64,000 nt of DNA from Yersinia rochesterensis (GCF_003600645.1 NZ_CP032482.1:3534001-3598000), one strand, 5' to 3'; positions 43,285 to 52,494 are shown, counted from the stretch's first letter. Notes: a model not told the origin generated them from the letters alone. Numbers and translations are program-made.

Positions 43285-44288
43285 ACCGGAGCCTTTTTTA
43301 TTAAAAGATAAATAAACAGCGCGCCACCCACAAACTCAATGACCACGGAAAGCGTTCCCGACATGTTCAATAAACGTTCGAGGATTAATTGCCCACCGAC
43401 CAACGTAATCACCCCCAGCAGAAAGACCCCCGGCAGCAAATATTGATGCCGGAATGACCCCACCAGTGGATAAGCCAGATTAGCAATGAGCAAACCTAAA
43501 AAGGTTAATGGCCCAACCAGTGCCGTCGATATAGCCACCAGCAAGGAAACCAGCAGCAAAATAGCGGTAATTCTTTTCTGGTAGGCAACCCCCAGATTAA
43601 TCGCGGTATTTCTACCCAACGCAATAATATCGAGGGAATGACGCATACGCCAAATGACAATCGCCACGATAATAATTATCCCAGTAGACAGGGCAATAAT
43701 TTCCGGCGCAGCTCGCGTAAAGGTGGCAAATACCCTACCCTGCAAAATAGCAAACTCCCCAGGGGAGAGCAGGCGCTGCATCAAGCTGGATAAACTGCGG
43801 AACAAAGTGCCACAAACCAACCCGACCAATAATACCTTGTGAAGATTGATCCCGACACCGGTCAGCAACCAGCGATACAGAAATACCGAGAACAGCAGCA
43901 ACAAGGCCGACTCACAAAGGAATTTCCCTGTTATTCCTAGCACCCTGAACCCATTGGCATCGACAAAAAAGATCAACATCGTTTGAATTAGGATAAACAG
44001 CGCTTCAAGCCCCATCACTGACGGCGTCAAAATACGGTTATTAGTCACTGTTTGGAATAATACGGTGGCAATACCGGCAGCAAACGCGACCAATACCATA
44101 GTGGCTAAAATAAGGCCGCGATGCACCAGAACATACTGGATATTGCCCCGAAGATTAATTGTCATGAAAATGATAATCGCGGCAAGGGCGATAATACTCA
44201 ATAACAATAACCGCTTTGCTGGCGAGCTGAATGTTTTACTGTTCTCTTGAGGAAGAGAGCGTGAGGAAGAATACTCATTAGCCTGCAT
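43281..44288 (-). CDS. Siderophore ABC transporter permease (FecCD family), second subunit
   Basis: 335 residues with about nine or ten membrane helices. The FecCD signatures are degenerate N-terminally, but the C-terminal coupling region (GRNTAINLGVAYQKRITAILL and FLGLLIANLAYPLVGSFRHQYLLPG) is clear. The N-terminal ~27 residues are hydrophilic and Ser-rich. It resembles the second permeases of anguibactin/petrobactin-type importers. It overlaps the first permease by 11 nt. Confidence 0.9.
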   Translation of the reverse strand: MQANEYSSSRSLPQENSKTFSSPAKRLLLLSIIALAAIIIFMTINLRGNIQYVLVHRGLILATMVLVAFAAGIATVLFQTVTNNRILTPSVMGLEALFILIQTMLIFFVDANGFRVLGITGKFLCESALLLLFSVFLYRWLLTGVGINLHKVLLVGLVCGTLFRSLSSLMQRLLSPGEFAILQGRVFATFTRAAPEIIALSTGIIIIVAIVIWRMRHSLDIIALGRNTAINLGVAYQKRITAILLLVSLLVAISTALVGPLTFLGLLIANLAYPLVGSFRHQYLLPGVFLLGVITLVGGQLILERLLNMSGTLSVVIEFVGGALFIYLLIKKAPV

Positions 44289-45237
44289 GACGTTTTGTCC
44301 TAACGATTAATAATAGGAAAACGAGTGCGCCAATTGCGCCCAGAATAACGCTGGCAGGTATTTCAAATGGGTAACTGACTAACCGACCAATAATGTCACA
44401 TAACACCACCAGCCCACCGCCACACAACGCCACCCAAGGAATGGTTCGACGCAGATTATCCCCCATCGCCATACTGACAATATTGGGTACAATTAATCCG
44501 AGGAAAGGTAGCACGCCAATTACCACCACCACCACGCCACTGACAATGGCAATAATGGACATCCCCATTAGCATAACCCGCTGATAATTCAGGCCAACAT
44601 TGACGGAAAAATCCCGCCCCATTCCGGCGACAGTAAAACGGTCAGCGATTAAGCAGGCAATCAGCGTTAATGCGCCCACGATCCACAGCAGTTCATAACG
44701 GCCCTGCAACACGCCGGAGAAATCACCCGATTCCCAACTGCCCAATGATTGCAACAGATCAAACTCCATTGCCAGGAAGGTTGTCACCGCGCTAAATACC
44801 GCCCCCAGCATAATGCCGGTCAGCGGCACCATCAGCGCCGATTTCATTCTCATTCGTGCCAGCAACAGCATAAACAGTGCCGTCCCGCCCATGGCGAATA
44901 CAGTGGCAACCAACATCTTAACCATTACCGGAGCCGCTGGGCTAAACACCATGACTAATAATAATCCGAGACTAGCCGACTGGGTGGTGCCTGCAATCGA
45001 GGGTTCGACAAATCGGTTCTGAGTGAGCATCTGCATAATAAGACCAGCAACACTCATAGCACTGCCGGCTAAAACTAATGCTAGCGTTCGCGGCACGCGA
45101 CTTATCAAAAAAATATCGCGCATGTCGGGATCTGACCAGACTTCGGCCAATGTGACATTACCAACACCAATAAACAGGCTGCATGTCATTAGGCCCAGTA
45201 AAATAACCAGGCCCGCAATAAAACTAAGATTTTTCAT
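44278..45237 (-). CDS. Siderophore ABC transporter permease (FecCD family), first subunit
   Basis: 319 residues. Motifs include FLISRVPRTLALVLAGSAMSVAGLIMQ, the typical start of the FecCD core, and FLGLIVPNIVSMAMGDNLRRTIP, the ATPase-coupling loop. Paired with the following permease and ATPase it forms a heterodimeric channel. The similarity pattern is closest to FatD/YclN-type transporters, which take up catecholate or mixed siderophores. Confidence 0.92.
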   Translation of the reverse strand: MKNLSFIAGLVILLGLMTCSLFIGVGNVTLAEVWSDPDMRDIFLISRVPRTLALVLAGSAMSVAGLIMQMLTQNRFVEPSIAGTTQSASLGLLLVMVFSPAAPVMVKMLVATVFAMGGTALFMLLLARMRMKSALMVPLTGIMLGAVFSAVTTFLAMEFDLLQSLGSWESGDFSGVLQGRYELLWIVGALTLIACLIADRFTVAGMGRDFSVNVGLNYQRVMLMGMSIIAIVSGVVVVVIGVLPFLGLIVPNIVSMAMGDNLRRTIPWVALCGGGLVVLCDIIGRLVSYPFEIPASVILGAIGALVFLLLIVRTKRHAG

Positions 45238-45246
45238 TAGTGAGAA

Positions 45247-46200
45247 TTACTGCGCGGAGGCTTGTTTATCCAACACTGAACTGATTTTATCCATCAGTTG
45301 CATATAACTCTGCACGCCACCGGCAATATAGAGCGAGGCAGAATCAAGATAAATTACGTGATTATTTTGCCATGCTTTGGTTTTATGAATCAGTGGGTTA
45401 TCCAGAACCTGTTGTGCTGACTGGTTTTCAGTACGGCCAATAGCATTATCGCGGTCAAGGACAAACAGCCATTCTGGATTGGCATCAAGAATAAATTCGG
45501 AGGTTACCACATTGCCATGATTACCGGCTTCAGTGAAACTGGCCGCTGGCGTAAATCCTAACTCATCAAAAATAAAACCAAAACGCGAGCCTGGTGTATA
45601 AGCAGACATTTTTCCACCACTGACCATCACTAACATGGCAGACCCAGCGTTAGCTGATTTCTGTTTGATAGCATTAATCTGAGCGGTAAATTTACCCAGC
45701 AGGGTTTTCGCTTCTTCTTCTTTACCAAAGATAGAGGCTAATTGCTCCGTACGTTGAGTCAGACTTTGGGTAAAATTCTTAGGATCGATATCCAGTGAGA
45801 TGGTCGGGGCAAGAGCGCTAAGTTTGTCATAGGTATCTTGAGCACGACCGCCCGCAATAATTAGGTCAGGTTTAGCCTGGCTAAGAGCTTCATAATCCGG
45901 TTCAAATAATGTGCCCGCATTCAGATATTCTGCACCCGTGTATTTGGATAAAAAGGCCGGAAGATGGGTGCTGGTCTGGGGTACACCGGCTACTTTGATA
46001 TTCAGAGCGTCGGCAATATCCAATGTCGAGGGGTTCAATATGATGACTTTTTGCGGATTAAGCGGAACCTGAGTAGTACCTTGTGCGTGCTCGATAGTGA
46101 TTTTTGATGTTTCTTCAGGGGTCACAGAGGAATTATCACACCCGGTAAGCACAGCAGTCAGTGCCAGTAATGATGAAAATAAAGCTAAACGTAATCGCAT
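45247..46200 (-). CDS. Siderophore-binding periplasmic lipoprotein
   Basis: 317 residues from the ATG at 46200 (AGGAGA seven bases upstream). Upstream in-frame codons overlap the promoter region and are rejected. Signal MRLRLALFSSLLALTAVLTG with lipobox Cys is followed by a class III binding fold (VIILNPSTLDIADALNIKVAG, KPDLIIAGGRAQ, EFILDANPEWLFVLDRDNAIG), as in CeuE/FatB/YclQ proteins. Lipid anchoring is usual for this subgroup. It heads the importer operon, and a Fur-box-like site lies 45 nt upstream of its start. Confidence 0.93.
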   Translation of the reverse strand: MRLRLALFSSLLALTAVLTGCDNSSVTPEETSKITIEHAQGTTQVPLNPQKVIILNPSTLDIADALNIKVAGVPQTSTHLPAFLSKYTGAEYLNAGTLFEPDYEALSQAKPDLIIAGGRAQDTYDKLSALAPTISLDIDPKNFTQSLTQRTEQLASIFGKEEEAKTLLGKFTAQINAIKQKSANAGSAMLVMVSGGKMSAYTPGSRFGFIFDELGFTPAASFTEAGNHGNVVTSEFILDANPEWLFVLDRDNAIGRTENQSAQQVLDNPLIHKTKAWQNNHVIYLDSASLYIAGGVQSYMQLMDKISSVLDKQASAQ

Positions 46201-46244
46201 TTTCTCTCCTGAAAAGTGGAATGTGGATATCCTTGATTGGGAAC

Positions 46245-46263
46245 GCCAATGATTTGCATTACT
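46245..46263 (-). promoter_or_regulatory. Putative Fur box upstream of the siderophore importer
   Basis: On the minus strand AGTAATGCAAATCATTGGC matches the 19-bp Fur consensus GATAATGATAATCATTATC at 13 positions, with a good ATG…CAT dyad. It lies 45 nt before the binding protein's start, as expected for iron repression of this operon. Confidence 0.6.
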
Positions 46264-46309
46264 AATCTCAGGATAATACCGACATATGCCGATAATTAAC
46301 AGAAGATAA

Positions 46310-46329
46310 AAGCCCGCGAATGCGGGCTT
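46310..46329 (-). terminator. Rho-independent terminator after the P450-like gene
   Basis: Perfect 8-bp arms AAGCCCGC and GCGGGCTT with loop GAAT (plus-strand reading). On the minus strand the stem is followed by TTTTATC. It lies 17 nt after the P450 stop and separates that gene from the Fur-type promoter of the importer. Confidence 0.88.
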
Positions 46330-46345
46330 GAAAGGAAAATGAGAC

Positions 46346-47929
46346 TTAACGACTAAAACCAATATTGTCATCAATGACGGCATTGGGGCCAATAGGCACT
46401 CGGCCTGGTTTGCCCAGTTGCAGTTTATTGAACACAATTTTGTCCCGCCATACTTTACGCAGAAAATCTTCAAACACCTGAATAGTCAATTGCTCACCAG
46501 GGCAGCGGCGATAACTGAACCCAAAAGGTGCAAATCCTGCATAGTCACATACAGGTTTTGCTTTGCCGTCTACTACACCAAATACTGTACCAAAACCGCT
46601 GTTCGTCACCGCAACATTGCGGCCATCTTTTACCTCCAGTGAGGTGATATCAAACGGGCAACGAGCAAGGCCAATTTGCTGACATTTTTCTTCGGTTATT
46701 TCAGCGCTAGTGGGAACTTTAAGATAGCGATCGGGGGAGAAATCGTCAGGATCTTTCCAGTGAACAGGGCTAAAACTGGTGCTGGTATGTGGTGTGCTGA
46801 TATAACTGTGGCGCTCAAAAGGTAGACCAAATCGTTTGTGAGGCGACTCCCCATAAGCGGAGGTTCGCGCATCTTCAACCGCAGAAATACTGCCGCCATT
46901 CGGTGAGATAGTGCGGAATAACTCCATGACAAATAATTCTAATGGTGTGTAAGGTGCACCATTGGCATTATCGAAATCACCACTCATGGTTTTTTTAAAT
47001 GCTTCTCGTACTGTCGGATCGCCTTCATTTTCACTCAACCGCGACATAATACCGAATAAGGTATTGCCCCACTGGCTGAAAGCCACAAAGTTATGGAAGC
47101 ATTCAAACACGATATCTTTCTTACTGAAGTTTTCACCATTACCGGCATTTTTCAACCAATACCACGCCATGGTTTTTTCTGGATTAGCCGTCCGCCCGTT
47201 GTTGATGTCATCAACACGTTCATCAATCCATTGTTTGAGGAAATCGAGTTGTTTGCGTACTGTCATGTAGTTTTCATAAACAATCGGCTGTAATGGATCA
47301 CGGTAGGCTAATACCGTATTGAATGACTCACCAATCTCTCGGACTTGTTTCGGGATGGCATCACCTTTAACCCCTAAATGTAGATCCCAATAAATATCAA
47401 AATAGTAATCCAAATAGTGGCGCATAAAGGGTTTGTTGGCGAACTGTGGCTCCATTAATTGATCGAAAAATGCCACCACTTTATCCCCATACATCGGGCG
47501 GTACAGATCCGGTGTCACTGCTGTGAAATAGATACGTTTACGAAGATTATGTTCTCCACGTTCCTCTAAACCTTGCAGAAAAACCGTCACCCCTTCAGAG
47601 GGCGTGGGTTTCCAATCTTTATAAATCAAGCCCCAAAGGTCATAAGGTAAGGCGTTCTCTTTAGTAAAATTCAGATCGATCATTGGTAGCATCGGCCTTT
47701 CACCCTCATAAAAACTAGTCAGGAAGAAAGGGACGACGGCATTTTCTACATAAGCTCTATCAAAATTAGCGGGAATAGTTTCACGAAAACGTGCCAGCGC
47801 AGCTGCTATTTTATCTGGCAATGCATGCTCTCCTGTTGCTGCATTACCTGCTGCCACGGCTCCGGCGGTGGATGTCCCAGCAGCTAAGCCTAACGCTGCA
47901 GCTCCTTTCAAGAATGTACGTCTTTCCAT
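46346..47929 (-). CDS. Tat-exported cytochrome P450-like protein
   Basis: 527 residues from the ATG at 47929. The upstream in-frame ATG is rejected because its codons form the ribosome binding site GAGGAG. The N-terminus MERRTFLKGAAALGLAAG is a twin-arginine signal, and cleavage is likely in AGAVAAG. P450 landmarks are a K-helix ExxR (ELFR, 336-339), a PERF-like HWKDPDDFSPDRYL (390-403) and a Cys-ligand loop FGFSYRRCPGEQL (F469, R474, C476, G478), in which the usual first Gly is Ser. The I-helix region ECFHNFVAFSQWGNTLFG lacks the common AGxDTT. Some 65 residues separate PERF and the haem loop, against about 20-25 in classic P450s. A periplasmic location is unusual for a P450. The reaction is unknown. 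Confidence 0.82.
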   Translation of the reverse strand: MERRTFLKGAAALGLAAGTSTAGAVAAGNAATGEHALPDKIAAALARFRETIPANFDRAYVENAVVPFFLTSFYEGERPMLPMIDLNFTKENALPYDLWGLIYKDWKPTPSEGVTVFLQGLEERGEHNLRKRIYFTAVTPDLYRPMYGDKVVAFFDQLMEPQFANKPFMRHYLDYYFDIYWDLHLGVKGDAIPKQVREIGESFNTVLAYRDPLQPIVYENYMTVRKQLDFLKQWIDERVDDINNGRTANPEKTMAWYWLKNAGNGENFSKKDIVFECFHNFVAFSQWGNTLFGIMSRLSENEGDPTVREAFKKTMSGDFDNANGAPYTPLELFVMELFRTISPNGGSISAVEDARTSAYGESPHKRFGLPFERHSYISTPHTSTSFSPVHWKDPDDFSPDRYLKVPTSAEITEEKCQQIGLARCPFDITSLEVKDGRNVAVTNSGFGTVFGVVDGKAKPVCDYAGFAPFGFSYRRCPGEQLTIQVFEDFLRKVWRDKIVFNKLQLGKPGRVPIGPNAVIDDNIGFSR

Positions 47930-48348
47930 ATCTGCACTCCTCACATTGAAAATAACACATGCCAGTTATTGGTTTTTTAAAGAATATATAAACGACGTTA
48001 ATATATTTATATTCCACCACTGAATATAGCGACCTAAATCACAGTTGCATTATTTCTGAGTCACAGTTTTGGCTGAGATCTTTATTATTATTTATCATTC
48101 CAAACCAATAAAAAGGCAAGATTATTCTTGTATTAAAAATAATAAAAAATGCTAACCACATGAAACATTAATTAAAAATAATTTCTTAGAAGACATTGAC
48201 TCTAAGATAAGTATCAAAAAATTTAAATTTCAATTCCTTGGGTTCAAACTCGGTGTTTAATTAATTTATCGACATTTTTTGTTGCCATTATTTAAATAAA
48301 ATTATATTCCACTAAAACTGCATGGCTATTCGGTGTTAAACTCGTTTT
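47930..48348. other. AT-rich region between the P450-like gene and the broken porin gene
   Basis: The gap holds the P450 ribosome site and presumably its promoter. A run of A/T-rich sequence (AATAATAAAAAATGC, AATTTAAATTTCAATT) dominates. I see no gene and no clear Fur, CRP or terminator signal. Confidence 0.4.
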
Positions 48349-49251
48349 TTACCAAAACTGGCGTAGAGTCATCCTGATAGTTTGGGATTCAGGCTGCTGT
48401 GAGGGTTTAGCAACAACACGTTCGTAATTCACAATAATATCACCGCCGCCCCAAGCTCTTATGCCGATTCCCGTGCCTAATCTCAAGGTATTGGCCGCAT
48501 TATCCTGAGCGAGATTATCAATATGAGTTTCACCACCGACATTGTAATAACTATCCAAAGATAGCCATATTTCAGGTGTAATATTACGGCTGGCATGACC
48601 TTCAATGATAACTAATGGATCTTGCCCGAGCTTAGAGGCACCCGCGACCTGATAATTATCATTAGTGGTAAATACCGTCGTGGTGATATAGGTCTAAAGC
48701 CACGTCCAGCCTTGGTCTGGCGTATAACTATAATTCACTGTCGGCGAGAAAACCCAGCGGTTTGAACTCGGGTTAAGAGCAGAGTGAGCATCATATTCAC
48801 CCAATGGGGTTCCAAGATAAAAATGAAAACTGGAGAATGTCTCAGGAATAAAAGATCGAAATTGTTCGCGACTCAATGCCGGGCCGCCAAATAAATTTAT
48901 CTGCCACAACATGCCAATATCAGAGATTCCTCGAGTAGAAGCGCGAAAGTCACCGGAATGGGTTTCAACATAGCGATAAGGGAGCACCAAAGAAAGACCG
49001 CCCGTCCTCCCCCAGTAATCCATCGTCCGAGTAAGCATAAAAGATTGAGATAATACATTTGCCCTAACATCAGAGGTAATATCCATACCATCTTCGGGTG
49101 TCACCGATGATGAATAACCTGCATTGTAAAATCCAAGCCACGCATCAATAGGTGCATTCAAATAATCTCGAGCAGACCCACAAAGAGCAGTGATGGGGAG
49201 AAAAGCCGCGGTAAGATAAACTAATGGGTATAATCTGAGATAAATATACAT
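48349..49251 (-). pseudogene. Outer-membrane beta-barrel protein (phenol MetA-pathway type), interrupted by TAG
   Basis: One reading frame encodes a signal peptide (YPLVYLTAAFLPITALCG) and a beta-barrel of the Phenol_MetA_deg type. It runs to WTWL, then TAG at 48694-48696, then continues in the same frame with TYITTTVFTTNDNYQV to a normal end TLRQFW. The C-terminal Phe-Trp end is typical of outer-membrane barrels. Without the TAG the product is about 300 residues. A single base change explains it. It is next to the P450-like gene on the same strand and could have served substrate passage. It could also be read by suppression. Confidence 0.8.
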
Positions 49252-49855
49252 GATTGCTATTCTCACTTAATCAAGGAGACATTCATACACTCAGCTATTT
49301 ATACTCTCGGTTAAAGACTAATTTCCAGATAATTCTAATCACAGCAAACACAATAAAAGTGTTTAAACGTTATTTTTATTTTATCCAGACAATAAATCTA
49401 TCCATTTTAAACGATAAAAACGCGGGCTACCTCTTTGGTATTATTATATTTAACGAGAAAAAATCGATTATCTAGATATAATTACCGGACTGAAGCTCGG
49501 CAATTTCTACGTCAATATCTATCCTGGCCAGCGTGATGACATCCGGCCAAAATAAAAGCGGTAAGGGGCACCCAATTTAAGATACTTACCGCTAGTTTTG
49601 TTGCGCCCACCCGCAAAAATCGTGTAAATACCGAACAGATATATGACAATTTTGTGAACAATCACTAAAGTAAGGATAATTAATTTGACCTATCTACGCG
49701 GGTAGATATACTAAAAGGACGGGTTAATATTAATTTTATCTAATATTTCCTTATCAAGCTCAGTCTCACTTGTTTGACCCCGACGACTGAGTAAAGGCCA
49801 ATAAACACGCATTGACGCGTGAACATGATGCTTCAACACCAGGGGAACCTTTTTA
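49252..49855. other. Divergent intergenic region with inverted repeats
   Basis: About 600 bp with no convincing gene. It contains AGCGGTAAG/CTTACCGCT arms (49557-49565 and 49585-49593) followed by TAGTTTTG, and the near-palindrome TATCTACGCGGGTAGATA near 49690-49710. The dyad TTGACGCGTGAA (49812-49823), 33 nt before the MFS start, has the central CG symmetry of LacI-family operators. It is a candidate site for the downstream regulator. Confidence 0.4.
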
Positions 49856-51259
49856 ATGACTTCACTAAATAGCTCGGCGGCAGACAATGCTCCATCAGAG
49901 AGCATGGCTGCAGAAGAGCGCTTGGCTACGCCCGAGGGTCGCAAAGACTTTTGGCGCGCAACCTTTTCGTGCTGGCTCGGTACGGCCATGGAGTATGCAG
50001 ACTTTGCACTTTATGGTTTAGCTGCTGGCATAATATTTGGTGATGTCTTCTTCCCTGAAGCAACACCTGCAATCGCGTTATTGTCCAGCTTTGCCACCTA
50101 CTCCGTCGGCTTTATTGCCCGTCCTATTGGCGCGCTGCTGTTCGGAAGATTAGGGGATCGCAAAGGCCGGAAAGTGGTCATGATTACCACCATCACCTTG
50201 ATGGGCGCCTCCACCACCCTGATTGGTCTAATCCCAAGCTACGCCTCTATCGGCTTGTGGGCTCCGGCCTGTCTGGCTTTCTTGCGCTTTATGCAAGGGT
50301 TGGGAGCCGGTGCTGAGCTGTCTGGTGGTGCGGTGATGTTGGGGGAATATGCTCCTGCTAAAAGGCGCGGTTTGGTCTCGTCTATTATTGCATTAGGTTC
50401 TAACAGCGGCACACTACTGGCGGCACTCGTGTGGTTGCTGGTCTTGCAAATGGATAAGCAAACTCTGCTCGATTGGGGCTGGCGCATTCCATTCCTGTCC
50501 AGCATTTTAATCGCCGGTGCTGCACTGTTTATTCGTCGCCACATGCGCGAAACCCCGGTATTTGAACGCCAAAAACTGGTGCTGGAACAACAGCGTCAAC
50601 AAGCATTGGCACTGGGGCGCGAGCATACGGTTGAAGTGGATAACCGCACTTTCTGGCAGCGCAGTAAATCATTCTGGATTATGGTGGGCTTGCGTATCGG
50701 CGAGAACGGCCCGTCTTATCTGGCTCAGGGCTTTATGATTGGTTATGTCGCCAAAGTGCTGATGGTGGATAAATCAGTGCCAACCATGGCGGTGTTCATC
50801 GCGTCCTGTCTGGGCTTCCTGATTATTCCACTGGCGGGTTATCTGTCAGACCGCTTTGGCCGCCGCATTACCTATCGCTGGTTCTGTCTGTTATTGATTA
50901 TCTATGCTTTCCCGGCATTTATGCTGCTGGAAACCCGCGAGCCTATTCTCGTGATAGGGACTATCATTGTTGGTATGGGTTTAGCATCACTGGGTATCTT
51001 CGGTGTGCAAGCCGCGTGGGGTGTGGAGCTGTTTGGTGTGACTAACCGCTATACCAAGATGGCAGTCGCAAAAGAATTAGGCTCCATTTTGTCCGGTGGG
51101 ACTGCGCCATTGATAGCAGCGGCCATGTTGACATTCACCGGCCACTGGTGGCCAATTGCGCTGTACTTCGCCGTAATGGCCGGGATAGGGTTTGTCACCA
51201 CGTTCTTTGCCCCAGAAACACGTGGGCGTGACCTCAACTTGCCAGAAGATGCGATTTAA
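49856..51259 (+). CDS. MFS transporter, metabolite:H+ symporter (MHS) type
   Basis: 467 residues with 12 predicted helices. Motifs are SCWLGTAMEYADFALYGLAAG near the N-terminus and GRLGDRKGRKVVMIT (loop 2-3), with RFMQGLGAGAELSGGAVMLGEYAPAKRRG in helices 4-5. These features define the ShiA/ProP-like MHS group, which takes up small acids, betaines and related metabolites with protons. A GGGGA ribosome site precedes the ATG. It leads a plus-strand set with a LacI regulator and a nucleoside hydrolase, so a purine- or nucleoside-related substrate is possible. Confidence 0.9.
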   Translation: MTSLNSSAADNAPSESMAAEERLATPEGRKDFWRATFSCWLGTAMEYADFALYGLAAGIIFGDVFFPEATPAIALLSSFATYSVGFIARPIGALLFGRLGDRKGRKVVMITTITLMGASTTLIGLIPSYASIGLWAPACLAFLRFMQGLGAGAELSGGAVMLGEYAPAKRRGLVSSIIALGSNSGTLLAALVWLLVLQMDKQTLLDWGWRIPFLSSILIAGAALFIRRHMRETPVFERQKLVLEQQRQQALALGREHTVEVDNRTFWQRSKSFWIMVGLRIGENGPSYLAQGFMIGYVAKVLMVDKSVPTMAVFIASCLGFLIIPLAGYLSDRFGRRITYRWFCLLLIIYAFPAFMLLETREPILVIGTIIVGMGLASLGIFGVQAAWGVELFGVTNRYTKMAVAKELGSILSGGTAPLIAAAMLTFTGHWWPIALYFAVMAGIGFVTTFFAPETRGRDLNLPEDAI

Positions 51260-51474
51260 CCGCGTAAAATAGGTTTCGAAGTTACTGACAAACTTATTAA
51301 TCATAAGGTGAGTGAAGGGTTACCGCACCCTGGGGCATTCTGGCGACTGGCATCGCTACGGCCCCAACGGCACGTTTCCCCTTCATTTGACTTTGCCAGC
51401 AGCCTAATTCCCGATATTGTATTAAGTAAATGAAAGGGTTGTATGGCATCTGTATTCAGATTAAGTAGGTAACT

Positions 51475-52494
51475 TTGGTTAACCCGCAGTCTCGTCGTAT
51501 TACACGTTCTGATGTCGCGCGCGAAGCAGGCACTTCTGTCGCGGTAGTCAGTTACGTCATCAATAATGGACCACGGCCAGTCGCCTCGGCCACCAAACAG
51601 CGCGTGCTTGATGCGATTCAAAAAACCGGTTACCGCCCCAATGAAATAGCCCGATCACTAGCTCGCGGTACCACTCAAACATATGGTCTGATTGTTCCCA
51701 ATATTTCTAACCCTTTTATTTCTTCCATGGCCCACGCCCTGCAACGTGAAGCCTTTGCTAACGGGCAAGTGTTGTTATTGGGAGATGCGGGCGATGACCG
51801 GCAGCGCGAACGCGAACTGATCAATAATCTGCTACATCGTCAGGTTGATGGCTTGTTGTATACCAGTGTTGACCGCCATCCTTATATTGAATTAATTCAA
51901 ACCACTGGCACCCCCTTTGTCATGCTCGACCGCGTCGATGCTGCACAACAAATCTGTGCTATTCGTGTGGATGAACGCGCCGCCGCGTTTCAAGCAACAC
52001 AGCATCTAATTGAACATGGCCATCGCGATATCGCCATTATTTGCGGCCCGCTGGATATGCTCAATACTCAAGATAGGTTGAATGGCTGGCGCGATGCATT
52101 GCAACAAGCGGGGTTAAGGGTGCGCAATGAGTGGATTTTCCCGACCACATACACCCGCCCAGGGGGTTATCAGGCCGCACAGCAAATGCTGAAAGGGCCA
52201 TTGCCGCAGGCGCTATTCACAACTAACGAATTACAGGCTTTTGGTTGTTTGCGGGCCATGTCCGAGCATAATCTGACCGTCCCGAAAGATCTGGCGCTGG
52301 TCTGTTTTAACGGCACCATTGAGTCTGAATATAACGTGCCGTCCTTGACAACAGTGCGTCAGCCGTTGGATATCATGGCGAAAACCGCCATCGAGATGCT
52401 CAAAAACTGGAGCGGTGAACCCATAGTTCGCGAGTTCGATTTTTCGCTACAGATCGGTGAATCCTGCGGCTGCTCCCATACCCAAAGAAATTGA
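51475..52494 (+). CDS. LacI-family transcriptional regulator, TTG start
   Basis: 339 residues. The N-terminal HTH (RITRSDVAREAGTSVAVVSYVINN) and hinge helix (YRPNEIARSLARG) are followed by a periplasmic-binding-like domain (TYGLIVPNISNPFISSMAHAL to the C-terminal TTVRQPLDIMAKTAIEML). A stop codon lies three codons upstream and no ATG comes before the HTH, so the TTG at 51475, behind AGTAGGT, must be the start. It probably controls the neighbouring transporter and hydrolase genes in response to a sugar or nucleoside. Confidence 0.9.
   Translation: MVNPQSRRITRSDVAREAGTSVAVVSYVINNGPRPVASATKQRVLDAIQKTGYRPNEIARSLARGTTQTYGLIVPNISNPFISSMAHALQREAFANGQVLLLGDAGDDRQRERELINNLLHRQVDGLLYTSVDRHPYIELIQTTGTPFVMLDRVDAAQQICAIRVDERAAAFQATQHLIEHGHRDIAIICGPLDMLNTQDRLNGWRDALQQAGLRVRNEWIFPTTYTRPGGYQAAQQMLKGPLPQALFTTNELQAFGCLRAMSEHNLTVPKDLALVCFNGTIESEYNVPSLTTVRQPLDIMAKTAIEMLKNWSGEPIVREFDFSLQIGESCGCSHTQRN

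Noticed and set aside
46201..46473. N-terminal extension of the siderophore-binding protein
   Set aside because: It would read through the terminator, Fur-like site and ribosome site. The ATG at 46200 gives a perfect lipoprotein signal.
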